From contig BSWA01000003.1 of the NCBI GenBank assembly GCA_036245095.1, positions 1 to 64,000 on the forward strand: 64,000 bases of DNA. The letters run 5' to 3'. The DNA is from Improbicoccus devescovinae. GTDB taxonomy: Bacteria > Bacillota > Clostridia > Oscillospirales > Acutalibacteraceae. Below, one piece after another: positions 47,487-56,858 of this stretch. A program made the translations under genes and the position numbers. A model generated the notes under the pieces. The model searched no databases. It was given only the letters and a program-made list of their open reading frames with translations, and was not told the origin of the DNA. Positions within the stretch are counted from its first letter, which is position 1. The number at the start of each line of letters is the position of its first letter.

Positions 47487-49238
47487 GTGGTGAATTATGA
47501 TGAGCTTTTGAGTAAAATTAAAGAAAAAAATAATATTCAAGATGTAATTTCTTCTTATGTAAATCTAAAACAAAAAGGTAAAAATTTAGTTGCTTTATGT
47601 CCATTTCATGCTGAAAAAACTCCTTCGTTTTACGTTTATTTGGAAACTGAGTCTTTTTACTGCTTTGGATGTGGGGTCGGTGGAGACGTAGTTAGTTTTA
47701 TTAGGTTAATGGAAAAATTGGATTATAAAGATGCTGTGTGTTTTTTGGCTAAATGTTCCGGTATTGATGTTGGTGAAAATATTCAAAAGAATAGTAATTT
47801 TATACTTAAGAAAAATGTTATTTATGAAATTAATAGGCAAAGTGCAAAGTTTTTTTATTCTAACTTGATTAGTGAAAATATGAAGAATAAAAAAGCTATC
47901 GAATATTTACTTAGCCGAAAACTTGAGTTTAGTACTGTAAAACATTTTGGTATTGGTTTTGCATTGAATTCTTATCATGATTTGGTTGATTATTTGATTT
48001 CAAAAGGATATAAAAAAACTGAAATTTTGGCGGCTGGTTTGTGCGTTGAATCTAAAAATGGTAAATATCTTGATAGATTTTTTAATAGAATCATGTTCCC
48101 AATTATGGATTCAAGAGGTAATGTCGTTGCTTTTGGCGGACGGTCTATTGGTGATAGTAAACCTAAATATTTGAACACTTGTGATACAATTGTATTTAAA
48201 AAAGGTGAAAATTTATTTTCGTTAAATTTTATTGAGAAAATAAAAAATAAAAGCTTAATATTGGTGGAAGGTTATATGGATGTTGTTTCTTTATATCAGG
48301 CAGGAATTCGAAATGTTGTGGCAACACTTGGGACTGCGTTAACCGATAAACAGGCTCAATTGATGGCGAGATATGCAGATACTGTTTATGTCGCTTATGA
48401 TTCTGATACTGCTGGACAATCATCAAAAGATAAAGCTGTTAATTTATTGAAAAAATGTGGAATTCATATAAAAATTGTAATTATTCCTGAGGCAAAGGAT
48501 CCGGATGAATATGTTGTGAAAAATAAACAGAATGCAAAGCTTAAATTTGAAAATTTGATGAGTTCATCACAAAACGATGTGGAATATAGTATTCAAAAAA
48601 TTAGAACTAATTTGAATTTTGAAAAATTAGAAGATAGAATAAAATTTTTGCATGATTCTGCTAAAATTTTAGCAAATATAAATAATAGTCTTGAACGTGA
48701 AGTTTATGCTAATAAAATTTCTAATGAAATGGGAATTCCAAAGTCGGTTTTTTTACAGCAAATTAAAAAAAATGAAAAATCTCGAAATAATTGTACGAAT
48801 ATACAAAAAAAAATATTTTTTAATTCAGGAAATGTGGAAAAGGTAGAAAATGTTAGTTTTAAAACTGAATATGTTGAAAAAACATTAATCTCTTGTATAA
48901 TTTACCGTCAGGATTGTACTCGGATTATTGAAAAATTGAAGCCATCTAGTTTTGTTACTGATTTTGCAAGAAAAGTGTTTGTTTGTGTTTTGAATTTGGT
49001 TAATTTGAATAAAAAAATAGAAATAACAAATATATTAAAATATCTTTCTTTGGAAGAAGGAAATGAGCTTGTTGGACTTGTTAATACAACTGCGGTTCAG
49101 CTTACTGAAAAGGAGTTGACTAGATATATAGAAATATTGGAATGTGAAAATAAATATAAAAAATTGCGATCAGGTATTGAGAATTGTATCTGTGAAATAG
49201 GTGAATACATAAATTTGTTAAAAATTACAAAAAGATGA
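47487..49238 (+). CDS. dnaG: DNA primase
   Basis: Makes RNA primers at the fork. 583 residues. N-terminal CHC2 zinc finger with CPFH (about 38) and CFGCG (about 58), primase core, Toprim domain (LILVEGYMDVVSLYQAG about 258, AYDSDTAGQSS about 303) and a C-terminal helicase-binding domain. GTG start at 47487 or the adjacent GTG at 47490, with AAAGGAG upstream. It lies directly before rpoD, the conserved dnaG-rpoD macromolecular-synthesis arrangement of Firmicutes. Confidence 0.97.
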   Translation: MVNYDELLSKIKEKNNIQDVISSYVNLKQKGKNLVALCPFHAEKTPSFYVYLETESFYCFGCGVGGDVVSFIRLMEKLDYKDAVCFLAKCSGIDVGENIQKNSNFILKKNVIYEINRQSAKFFYSNLISENMKNKKAIEYLLSRKLEFSTVKHFGIGFALNSYHDLVDYLISKGYKKTEILAAGLCVESKNGKYLDRFFNRIMFPIMDSRGNVVAFGGRSIGDSKPKYLNTCDTIVFKKGENLFSLNFIEKIKNKSLILVEGYMDVVSLYQAGIRNVVATLGTALTDKQAQLMARYADTVYVAYDSDTAGQSSKDKAVNLLKKCGIHIKIVIIPEAKDPDEYVVKNKQNAKLKFENLMSSSQNDVEYSIQKIRTNLNFEKLEDRIKFLHDSAKILANINNSLEREVYANKISNEMGIPKSVFLQQIKKNEKSRNNCTNIQKKIFFNSGNVEKVENVSFKTEYVEKTLISCIIYRQDCTRIIEKLKPSSFVTDFARKVFVCVLNLVNLNKKIEITNILKYLSLEEGNELVGLVNTTAVQLTEKELTRYIEILECENKYKKLRSGIENCICEIGEYINLLKITKR

Positions 49239-49348
49239 ATAATTTATGTTTAAAATCACAAAAATTTAATATGATTTAATGGTGTTTTATTTTTAATTTT
49301 ATAGGTTCTATTTTGTTCGATTTTATATTTTGTGAAGGAGGCGATTTT

Positions 49349-50545
49349 ATGGATGAAAACTCAAAAGAGTTAAATATGGGATCTCATGACCTAGGTGAGC
49401 ATAAAAAAGAGGATATTTTTGGAGAAAAAGATTCTGATATAATGGAAGATTGCAAAAATAAAGAGCGCGTTATTAATAATATTATAATGCTCGGTAAGTC
49501 TACTGGACATCTTAGTGAAAGTGATATTTTGAATGCAATGGGAGATGTTGATTTTAATCCTGATCAAATCGAAAAACTTTATAGTTCCATAGAATCTGCG
49601 GGCATCGAAATTTGTGAAGATTTTGAGGGCGTAGATATTACCGAGATTTCTAAGGGTCTAAAATCAGATACAGAAGATATTGTTGAGGTCCACTCTAATA
49701 TTACTGAAGATGTTAATATTGACGATCCTGTGAAATTGTATTTGCGAGATATTGGGAAAATTGTGCTGCTTACTTCGGAAGAAGAGATTGACTTGGCTTT
49801 GCGTATTAAAGAAGGAGATTTGAAAGCAAAAGAAAAATTGATTCGGTCAAATCTTAGATTAGTAATTAGTATTGCAAAAAAATATGTAGGGCGTGGTGTG
49901 CATTTTTTGGATTTAATTCAGGAGGGAAGTCTTGGATTAATGAAGGCTGTTGAAAAATTTGATTATAAAAAAGGTTTTAAATTTTCAACATATGCTACAT
50001 GGTGGGTTCGACAATCTATAACACGATCTTTGGCAGATCAAGCCCGGACGATTAGGATTCCTGTTCACATGGTAGAAATAATGAATAAAATAAAACGTGT
50101 TTCTAGTCTGCTTTGGCATAATAATGGACAAGAAGCAACTCCGGAAGAAATTGCAAGAGAATTGGATTTGCCAGTAGAAAAAATAAAAGAAGCTTTAAAA
50201 ACAACACAAGAGCCTCTTTCTTTGGAGTCTCCTCTGGGCGATGAGGAAGATAGATATTTGGGCGATGTATTGTTTGATCCGCGAGTTGAAGCGCCTCAGG
50301 AAGAAGCGGCTCATATTATGCTAAGAGAGCAATTATTACAAATTTTAAAAACGTTGTCTTCCCGCGAAGAAAAAGTAGTAAGAATGCGATTTGGTATTCC
50401 AGATGGAAGGACTAAGACTCTTGAAGAAGTTGGTAAAGAGTTTAAAGTTACTCGGGAGAGAATACGCCAAATAGAGGCGAAAGCACTTCGGAAATTACGC
50501 CAGCCCAGTAGAATACGTAAGTTGCATGATTTTTTGGAATGTTAA
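49349..50545 (+). CDS. rpoD: RNA polymerase primary sigma factor (SigA/RpoD)
   Basis: 398 residues from the ATG at 49349 (GAAGGAGG upstream). Region 1.2 DPVKLYLRDIGKIVLLT, region 2 LRLVISIAKKYVGRGVHFLD and FSTYATWWVRQSITRSLADQ, and region 3 IPVHMVEIMNKIKRV are present. Region 4 shows LKTLSSREEKVVRMRFGI, the VTRERIRQIEAKALRKLR helix-turn-helix and C-terminal RKLHDFLE. The N-terminal 120 residues form an acidic region 1.1-like segment. TTGACA/TATAAT promoters in this window fit its expected specificity. Confidence 0.98.
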   Translation: MDENSKELNMGSHDLGEHKKEDIFGEKDSDIMEDCKNKERVINNIIMLGKSTGHLSESDILNAMGDVDFNPDQIEKLYSSIESAGIEICEDFEGVDITEISKGLKSDTEDIVEVHSNITEDVNIDDPVKLYLRDIGKIVLLTSEEEIDLALRIKEGDLKAKEKLIRSNLRLVISIAKKYVGRGVHFLDLIQEGSLGLMKAVEKFDYKKGFKFSTYATWWVRQSITRSLADQARTIRIPVHMVEIMNKIKRVSSLLWHNNGQEATPEEIARELDLPVEKIKEALKTTQEPLSLESPLGDEEDRYLGDVLFDPRVEAPQEEAAHIMLREQLLQILKTLSSREEKVVRMRFGIPDGRTKTLEEVGKEFKVTRERIRQIEAKALRKLRQPSRIRKLHDFLEC

Positions 50546-50568
50546 ATTTCTTCATGGGGATGGTATAG

Positions 50569-52476
50569 TTGGATGATTATACTTGGTATGAAGTTGTTGT
50601 AATTGGCGCTGGTCATGCAGGAATCGAGGCATGCCTTGCTGCAGCTCGGGTCGGTGCTAAAACAGCTGTTTTTACTGTTAATATGGCATCTGTCGGAAAT
50701 TGTCCGTGTAGCCCTTCAATTGGCGGTATTGCTAAAGGTACTCTTGTTCGCGAAATTGATGCTCTTGGCGGGGAAATGGGTAAACTCACAGATAAATGTT
50801 TTATTCATAGTAAAATTTTAGGTTCGAGTAAGGGCCCAGCCGTTCAATCTATAAGAGCACAAATTGATAGGGATGAATATAAAATTGTTTCTAAATATAC
50901 ACTTGAAAGTAATGAAAATATTCATTTAAGACAGGCCGAAATTATTGAAATATCACAAAATCTTGATAATATTAAAGGCTATATTTGGAATTTACGGACT
51001 CGTTCAAATATTATTTATAAATCAAAAACTGTTATTTTGGCATCTGGAACTTATCTTAATTCTATAATATATATTGGTGAATGTTCGTATTCATGTGGTC
51101 CAGATGGGTTATTTTGTGCTAGCTTTTTAAGAAATTCATTTGAAAAATTAGGAATTTCAACCAAAAGATTTAAAACCGGGACTCCTGCTAGAATTTTAAA
51201 ATCAAGCATTGATTTTTCGTGTCTTGAAGTTCAGCATGGTGACGAAAAAATTATTCCATTTTCATATAATACTGTTGATACTTTACAAAACAAAGCAGTT
51301 TGTCATATAGCATGGACTAATTTAAAGACTAAACAAATTATTTTAAATAATATAAAAAAATCTCCTATGTTTAATGGCCAAATTTCTGGTATTGGGCCGC
51401 GATATTGCCCGAGTATTGAAAATAAAATGTGCTTATTTCCTACAAAAGAAAGGCATCAAATATTTGTCGAGCCTTGCGGGCTGCAAACTAATGAAGTATA
51501 TCTTCATGGAACGTCGTCATGTTTGCCGGAAGATGTTCAAATAAAATTTTATAGAACAATTCCCGGCTTCGAAACCGCAATTTTAATGAGGCCTGCATAT
51601 GCAATTGAATATGATATTATTGATCCTGTGCAATTAAATCGTACATTAGAATTCAAAAAAATCAAGGGCCTTTTTAGTGCGGGTCAGGTCAACGGTAGTT
51701 CTGGGTATGAAGAAGCTGCTGCTCAGGGAATAATTGCGGGGATTAACGCTGGGTTGACAGCTTTAAACAAAGACCCGATTATTCTTGATCGCGCGTCTTC
51801 TTATATAGGAACTTTAATAGATGATATAACTACTAAAGGTGTTTATGATCCGTACAGAATGCTAACTTCTAGATCAGAATATAGGCTCTTAATAAGATTG
51901 GATAACGCCGATGAACGTCTTATGCCTATAGGAAGAAAAATTGGACTTGTCAATTCTAAAACTTGGCAAGATTTTCAAGTTCGTATTTTAAAAAAAGAAA
52001 ATGAAATTAAAAAAATAAAAAAAATTATTGTTAAACCTTCTGAGAAAATAAATAAAATATTGGAAAATCTAGGAACTAAGCCTATTTGTAATAATATTAC
52101 TTTGGAAGACCTTTTGAAACGTCCTGAAATAAATTACAAACAAATCGAAATAATCCAAAAAGAAGTATTTAAAATTAACAATATTTTGGGTTATATACCC
52201 GAAGAGGAAGTTCTGCAACGTGTGGAAATATTTGTAAAATATAGGGGATATATCCAAAAGCAACTAAAGCAATTGGAAAAAAATAAAAAACTTGAAAATA
52301 AAAAAATACCTGTAAATATAGATTATAATCTAATTTCAAATTTAAGATGTGAAGCAAAAGAGAAATTTTCGAAACTTCGTCCTGAGAATTTATCGCAAGC
52401 TTTAAGTATCTCGGGTATAAATTCTGTGGATATATCGATTCTTACAATTTGGTTAAAAGCTTGTCAAAATTTTTAG
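50569..52476 (+). CDS. mnmG: tRNA uridine-5-carboxymethylaminomethyl modification enzyme MnmG (GidA)
   Basis: FAD enzyme that, with MnmE, modifies U34 of several tRNAs. 635 residues. N-terminal FAD loop VVVIGAGHAGIEACLAAARV, then NCPCSPSIGGIAKGTLVREI, FKTGTPARI, YCPSIE and FVEPCGL, the GLFSAGQVNGSSGYEEAAAQ motif and the C-terminal MnmE-binding domain (ALSISGINSVDISILTIWLK). TTG start at 50569, 24 bp after rpoD, so probably co-transcribed. mnmE is not in the window. Confidence 0.97.
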   Translation: MDDYTWYEVVVIGAGHAGIEACLAAARVGAKTAVFTVNMASVGNCPCSPSIGGIAKGTLVREIDALGGEMGKLTDKCFIHSKILGSSKGPAVQSIRAQIDRDEYKIVSKYTLESNENIHLRQAEIIEISQNLDNIKGYIWNLRTRSNIIYKSKTVILASGTYLNSIIYIGECSYSCGPDGLFCASFLRNSFEKLGISTKRFKTGTPARILKSSIDFSCLEVQHGDEKIIPFSYNTVDTLQNKAVCHIAWTNLKTKQIILNNIKKSPMFNGQISGIGPRYCPSIENKMCLFPTKERHQIFVEPCGLQTNEVYLHGTSSCLPEDVQIKFYRTIPGFETAILMRPAYAIEYDIIDPVQLNRTLEFKKIKGLFSAGQVNGSSGYEEAAAQGIIAGINAGLTALNKDPIILDRASSYIGTLIDDITTKGVYDPYRMLTSRSEYRLLIRLDNADERLMPIGRKIGLVNSKTWQDFQVRILKKENEIKKIKKIIVKPSEKINKILENLGTKPICNNITLEDLLKRPEINYKQIEIIQKEVFKINNILGYIPEEEVLQRVEIFVKYRGYIQKQLKQLEKNKKLENKKIPVNIDYNLISNLRCEAKEKFSKLRPENLSQALSISGINSVDISILTIWLKACQNF

Positions 52477-52555
52477 CATAGTTTCTAAAAGAATAACATA
52501 ATAATTTATAAAAAACTAATGATTTTTAAATTATTATTTAAATTTGAGGAAGTTT

Positions 52556-53170
52556 ATGTTAAATATAAAAGGTTTATTTGATTTTGGCTTTTTGTTCAAA
52601 AAAAATAATATTATTTTTGTTATAGTATTATTAATCGGCATGGTAATAGGCTCAATTTGTTTAGGATTGATTTCAAGTGATACATCTGAAAAATTAAATT
52701 TTTTATTAATAAATGATCTGAAAACTAAAAATTCTGGTTTTAATAAATTAAATTTTATATGTTCTGTCGGGACTTCTATGACATTTGTTGTTTCTATGAT
52801 AATTTTTGCGCTTTCATTTTTGGGTCCATTAGCTATGTTTATCATAATTTTCTTAAGAGGCTTTGGGTTAGGATTAATAATGGGTTGTATTTATGTGTTT
52901 TATTATTTTAAAGGAATAATTTTTTGTATTTTTATTTTGTTGCCTGGAGTCTTTTTATCTTCTGTCGGAATTATACTAATTGCGAGTCAATCTTTTAATT
53001 TTTCTATTAAATTCACCAGTAAAATATTGCCTAATTCAAACAGTTTACCATTATGGCCAGAATTTTTAGATTATATAAAAAACGTAACTTTTAGTATGAT
53101 TTTTGTGTTATTTGCAGCATTGATAGATTTTACTCTGTTAGGGTTATTTTGTAGATTTTTTGAATTTTAA
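52556..53170 (+). CDS. spoIIM: Stage II sporulation protein M
   Basis: 204 residues from the ATG at 52556 (GAGGA 5 nt upstream). SpoIIM is part of the DMP peptidoglycan-degrading complex with SpoIID and SpoIIP during engulfment. About five membrane spans, with FVIVLLIGMVIGSICLGLIS near the N-terminus, then FLRGFGLGLIMGCIYVF and FILLPGVFLSSVGIILIASQ, the typical family motifs. SpoIID and SpoIIP are not in the window. Its 3' end overlaps the convergent ECF gene by 41 bp in coding sequence, an unusually tight convergence. Confidence 0.85.
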   Translation: MLNIKGLFDFGFLFKKNNIIFVIVLLIGMVIGSICLGLISSDTSEKLNFLLINDLKTKNSGFNKLNFICSVGTSMTFVVSMIIFALSFLGPLAMFIIIFLRGFGLGLIMGCIYVFYYFKGIIFCIFILLPGVFLSSVGIILIASQSFNFSIKFTSKILPNSNSLPLWPEFLDYIKNVTFSMIFVLFAALIDFTLLGLFCRFFEF

Positions 53171-53672
53171 ATATAAAATTTATTATTTTTTTTGCTAGTA
53201 TGTAATTTAAAATCATCTTAAATATATTGAATATTATAGATATGGGTATAATAATTTTAACTACTTGATTTGGAATATTATATAAATATAACCAAAAAAT
53301 TATGCTTATCAAAATTTTTATTATAATATTTAACATTATTCCTGTTAATATGTAATAAAAAAAAAATTTTTTTTTGTTAAATTTACCTAAAAAAAATATT
53401 ACTATGATTGAAGAAATACGAATTAAAAATCCAGGCCAGCCTAAAAAACTAAAGAAAAAAGTCTTAATAAAATTCATTGCAAAAAATGAAATTAATCCAA
53501 ATTTTATGCCAAAAAGTAACGTGATTGTATAAATAAGTGATTCTGAAAATTCTAGTTTTAAATATGGAAATACGGGTAAAAAAATATTAAAATTAGAAAA
53601 GATTAAAGAAATTGTAGTTAAAAATGAAATTATAGACAAAAATTTTAATTTAAAATTAATATTTTTATTCAT
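53130..53672 (-). CDS. ECF transporter S component (RibU-like), second of tandem pair
   Basis: 180 residues, about six hydrophobic helices: LSIISFLTTISLIFSNFNIF, PYLKLEFSESLIYTITLLFG, IKFGLISFFAMNFIKTFFFS. The LKLEFSE/LRLEFSD motif after helix 1 is typical of RibU-type (riboflavin) and related S units, which bind vitamin and partner with the EcfA-A'-T energising module. It is paralogous to the next gene, with which it overlaps by 4 bp (ATGA). No FMN riboswitch is seen upstream. Substrate unproven. Confidence 0.8.
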   Translation of the reverse strand: MNKNINFKLKFLSIISFLTTISLIFSNFNIFLPVFPYLKLEFSESLIYTITLLFGIKFGLISFFAMNFIKTFFFSFLGWPGFLIRISSIIVIFFLGKFNKKKFFFYYILTGIMLNIIIKILISIIFWLYLYNIPNQVVKIIIPISIIFNIFKMILNYILAKKIINFIFKIQKIYKITLTE

Positions 53673-54238
53673 TTTACTATATCGCTAACTTTATTTATTA
53701 AATTTGCAATATAAATTCCTAATAAATAATTAAATGAAATTTTAATAATGTTAACTGGAATTATTATCGTAGGTATAATTTTTTTTATAAATTCAGAAGG
53801 GAAATTGTGCAAATATACCCAAAATAAAAAGCTTATTGGAATTTTAATTATTATATACCACAAAATTCCCAGAAGCATACATAAAATTAAATATCTTTTT
53901 TGTAAATTTTTATAAAATTTAGAAGAGATTTTGTTGTAAATGCCTAATGAAATTATTGGAATAATAGAGATAATTCGCATAATAAAACCACTGTAACCAA
54001 TAGTGCTAAAAAAAATTGATCTTATAAAACAGACTGCAATTAAAATTAAAATACCAGATTGAACACCAAAAATTAGAGTCGCTGCAAAAATTGGTGCATC
54101 TGAGAATTCTAATCTTAAAAAAAACGGAAATGGAATAATTTGCATACGACTTATTAAAATAAATATTAATGAAATTGTAGCTAAAAAGGCATTAATAGCT
54201 AATTGTCTACAATTTGAATAATTTGAATATTTAATCAT
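53669..54238 (-). CDS. ECF transporter S component (RibU-like), first of tandem pair
   Basis: 189 residues: LAINAFLATISLIFILISRM, FPFFLRLEFSDAPIFAATLI, FGVQSGILILIAVCFIRSIF, then IIKIPISFLFWVYLHNF. Same fold and motif order as the downstream gene, so the two arose by tandem duplication and may differ in substrate. First gene of its transcription unit, 58 bp after pfkA, with a strong palindrome between. Confidence 0.82.
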   Translation of the reverse strand: MIKYSNYSNCRQLAINAFLATISLIFILISRMQIIPFPFFLRLEFSDAPIFAATLIFGVQSGILILIAVCFIRSIFFSTIGYSGFIMRIISIIPIISLGIYNKISSKFYKNLQKRYLILCMLLGILWYIIIKIPISFLFWVYLHNFPSEFIKKIIPTIIIPVNIIKISFNYLLGIYIANLINKVSDIVK

Positions 54239-54256
54239 TCTGAAAATCCCTCGCCC

Positions 54257-54288
54257 TAACTATACAAAATATTCATTTTGTATAGTTA
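54257..54288. promoter_or_regulatory. Perfect 14-bp inverted repeat between pfkA and the ECF pair
   Basis: TAACTATACAAAAT (54257-54270), loop ATTC, ATTTTGTATAGTTA (54275-54288). On the minus strand it follows the pfkA stop and precedes the ECF start. No T-run follows, so it looks more like an operator or attenuator than a terminator. Confidence 0.55.
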
Positions 54289-54296
54289 GTATTATG

Positions 54297-55271
54297 TTAA
54301 ATAGAAATTTCAAGTGCTTTTTCATATAATTTAAAATTAAATGGTTTGTGAGATTTTATAGCAATATCTATGTCTATATCGACGATTTTATTATTTTTAA
54401 TAGAAATAATTTTATTGCTAATTCCTTTGGATAATAATGCGACCGCATGGCATCCCATTTCACTAGCTATAAGTCGATCCATAGCTGTCGGCGAACCACC
54501 ACGTTGCACATGGCCCAATATAGTAACTCTTGAATCAATACCAGTTTGCTTTGCGATTTCTGAAGTTATATCGTTAGCTTTTCTAAGACCCTCAGAAACA
54601 ATAATTATAAAATGTTTTTTCCCGATCTTTTGTGTAAAGCTTATTCTTTTTATTATATCACGTTTAAAATCAAATGTAACTTCAGGAATAAGTATCGCAG
54701 TCGCTCCAACAGCTATGCCGGTGCGCACAGCAATATCTCCACATCTGTGACCCATAACTTCAATTACACTACATCTATCATGCGACTGGGCTGTATCACG
54801 AATTTTATCAATCATATTCATCGCGGTATTCATAGCAGTATCAAAACCTATAGAATATTCACTACAAGCTATATCGTTGTCGATAGTTCCAGGTAAACAT
54901 ACAAATTTCATATAAGTATCACAAAATGCTTTTGCACCACGAATTGACCCATCGCCGCCTATTATAACTAAGCCGTCTAAGCCCATGTATTTGCAATTCT
55001 CAACTGCTCTTCGTATTCCTTCTTTAGTAGTAAATTCAGGGCTCCTAGCTGTATAAAGAACAGTTCCTCCACGTTCTATTATATCTGAAACGCTTCGTAA
55101 ATTCATTTCGAATATGTCATTATTTATGAGTCCGTTGTAACCTCTTCTTATTCCAAATGTTCGGATTCCTCGGGCACATGCCGATCGCACCACCGCTCTG
55201 ATAGCAGCATTCATACCAGGAGCATCGCCGCCACTTGTCAATATCCCAATATTTTTACACCCTAAAACCAA
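54297..55271 (-). CDS. pfkA: 6-phosphofructokinase
   Basis: ATP-dependent PFK of glycolysis, 324 residues, normal length. ILTSGGDAPGMNAAIRAVVR (ATP site), RRGYNGLI, IIGGDGSIRGAKAF (GGDGS identifies an ATP-type enzyme), LPGTIDNDI (catalytic Asp), RCSVIEVMGHRCGDIA and QRGGSPTAMDRLIA are all present. Start TTG at 55271. Its presence argues that upper glycolysis is at least partly kept. No pyruvate kinase adjoins it, although pfkA-pyk is common in Firmicutes. Confidence 0.96.
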   Translation of the reverse strand: MVLGCKNIGILTSGGDAPGMNAAIRAVVRSACARGIRTFGIRRGYNGLINNDIFEMNLRSVSDIIERGGTVLYTARSPEFTTKEGIRRAVENCKYMGLDGLVIIGGDGSIRGAKAFCDTYMKFVCLPGTIDNDIACSEYSIGFDTAMNTAMNMIDKIRDTAQSHDRCSVIEVMGHRCGDIAVRTGIAVGATAILIPEVTFDFKRDIIKRISFTQKIGKKHFIIIVSEGLRKANDITSEIAKQTGIDSRVTILGHVQRGGSPTAMDRLIASEMGCHAVALLSKGISNKIISIKNNKIVDIDIDIAIKSHKPFNFKLYEKALEISI

Positions 55272-55332
55272 CAGAAATAATACACCAACTTTGATTAAAA
55301 ATTAATATACAAAAATGAATTATACAAAATAA

Positions 55333-56691
55333 TTAAAAAACAACATGATCTTTGATATAATTTAATATATTTGTAATCTCAATTCTATCTTGAATCATAG
55401 TGTCCCTATTTCGAATAGTAACTTTATTATCGGTTGGACTGTTAAAATCATAAGTTATACAAAACGGAGTGCCTATCTCATCCTGCCGCCTGTAACGTTT
55501 ACCTATGGAGCCAGATTTATCATAATCTATAAAAATATTTTTTAGTAATAATTCATATATTTCATGTGCATTTTTATCTAATTCTTTTGAAATAGGTAAA
55601 ACACAGGCTTTATACGGTGCTACGGAATAATTAAATCTCAAAACTGTTCTTGAATCTTTTTCGTTTATTTTTTCTTCATCGTATGAATCATATAATAAGG
55701 CCAATAATACTCGATCAAGTCCTACTGATGATTCTACACAATACGGCACAAATTTCTGTCCAGATTCTGCATCAAAATATTCAAAAGTCTTGCCTGAATG
55801 TTTATGATGCGTAGATAAATCGAAATCTCCCCTGTTAGCTATTCCCCACAGCTCACCCCATCCAAATGGGAAAGAAAACTCTATGTCTGTCGTATTTTTT
55901 GAATAATGCGACAACTCATTTTTTTCATGATCACGAAACCGTAAATTTTCAGCTTGAAATCCTAATTCGACAAGCCAATTATAACAAAATGTTCTCCAAA
56001 ATTCAAACCAATGATCATCGGTACCAGGCTTACAAAAAAATTCTAATTCCATTTGTTCGAACTCTCGGACTCTGAACAAAAAATTACCAGGAGTAATTTC
56101 ATTTCTAAATGCTTTACCTACTTGACCAATCCCAAATGGAATTTTTTTTCTAGTAGATCTTAACACGTTATTAAAATTAACAAAAATACCTTGGGCAGTT
56201 TCTGGCCGTAAATAAATATCGGAATTTTCTTTGCCTGTTATACTTTGTGAAGTTTTAAACATCAAGTTGAAATTTCTTACTGGAGTAAAATCAGTTGCTC
56301 CACATTGTGGACATTTAACATTATTTTTTTTTATATTTTCATAAATTTGTGAAAAATTCATATCTTCCGAATGTTCGATAAGCTTATCAGCGCGAAGTCT
56401 AACTTTGCAGTTTTTGCAATCAGTAAGAGGATCAGTGAAATTTTGAACATGACCTGAAGCCTCCCATACTGTAGGGTTCATTAATATAGCGGCATCAAAT
56501 CCAACGTTTAGCTCATTTTTACGAATGAATTTGTCACGCCATATCTTTTTTATATTGTTTTTTAATTCGATGCCGATTGGACCATAATCCCACATATTTG
56601 CAATTCCGCCGTAAATCTCAGAACCTTGAAATACAAATCCACGGTTTTTACATAGATTTAATATTTTTCTTAGATCTTTTTGGCACGACAT
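55333..56691 (-). CDS. glyS: Glycyl-tRNA synthetase (dimeric, class II)
   Basis: 452 residues from the ATG at 56689-56691, chosen because AGAGGTG sits 8 nt upstream; the frame extends to 56733 without homology. Dimeric (alpha2) GlyRS type: GFVFQGSEIYGGIANMWDYG, PLTDCKNCKVRLRADKLIEH with zinc-like Cys, RPETAQGIFVNF, FRNEITPGNFLFRVREFEQM (class II motif 2), GIANRGDFDLSTHHKHSGK, VESSVGLDRVLLAL (motif 3), and an anticodon-binding domain at about 350-450. Intact. Confidence 0.97.
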   Translation of the reverse strand: MSCQKDLRKILNLCKNRGFVFQGSEIYGGIANMWDYGPIGIELKNNIKKIWRDKFIRKNELNVGFDAAILMNPTVWEASGHVQNFTDPLTDCKNCKVRLRADKLIEHSEDMNFSQIYENIKKNNVKCPQCGATDFTPVRNFNLMFKTSQSITGKENSDIYLRPETAQGIFVNFNNVLRSTRKKIPFGIGQVGKAFRNEITPGNFLFRVREFEQMELEFFCKPGTDDHWFEFWRTFCYNWLVELGFQAENLRFRDHEKNELSHYSKNTTDIEFSFPFGWGELWGIANRGDFDLSTHHKHSGKTFEYFDAESGQKFVPYCVESSVGLDRVLLALLYDSYDEEKINEKDSRTVLRFNYSVAPYKACVLPISKELDKNAHEIYELLLKNIFIDYDKSGSIGKRYRRQDEIGTPFCITYDFNSPTDNKVTIRNRDTMIQDRIEITNILNYIKDHVVF

Positions 56692-56858
56692 AAAAAAACA
56701 CCTCTTACATGTTATATGGAAAATAACTTTCAATAATCATAACCATAAGTTAGAATATTATTAAATATTTTTTAAATTACAAGTATTTTCTAAAACTTTT
56801 AAAGTACTATCTGTCTACAAAATTATTCGCACATAAATTTCATGATGAAAACTCATTT

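Noticed and set aside
53130..54238. FMN riboswitch upstream of the ECF pair
   Set aside because: The 58-bp upstream region is too short and holds only the palindrome; no riboswitch core was found.
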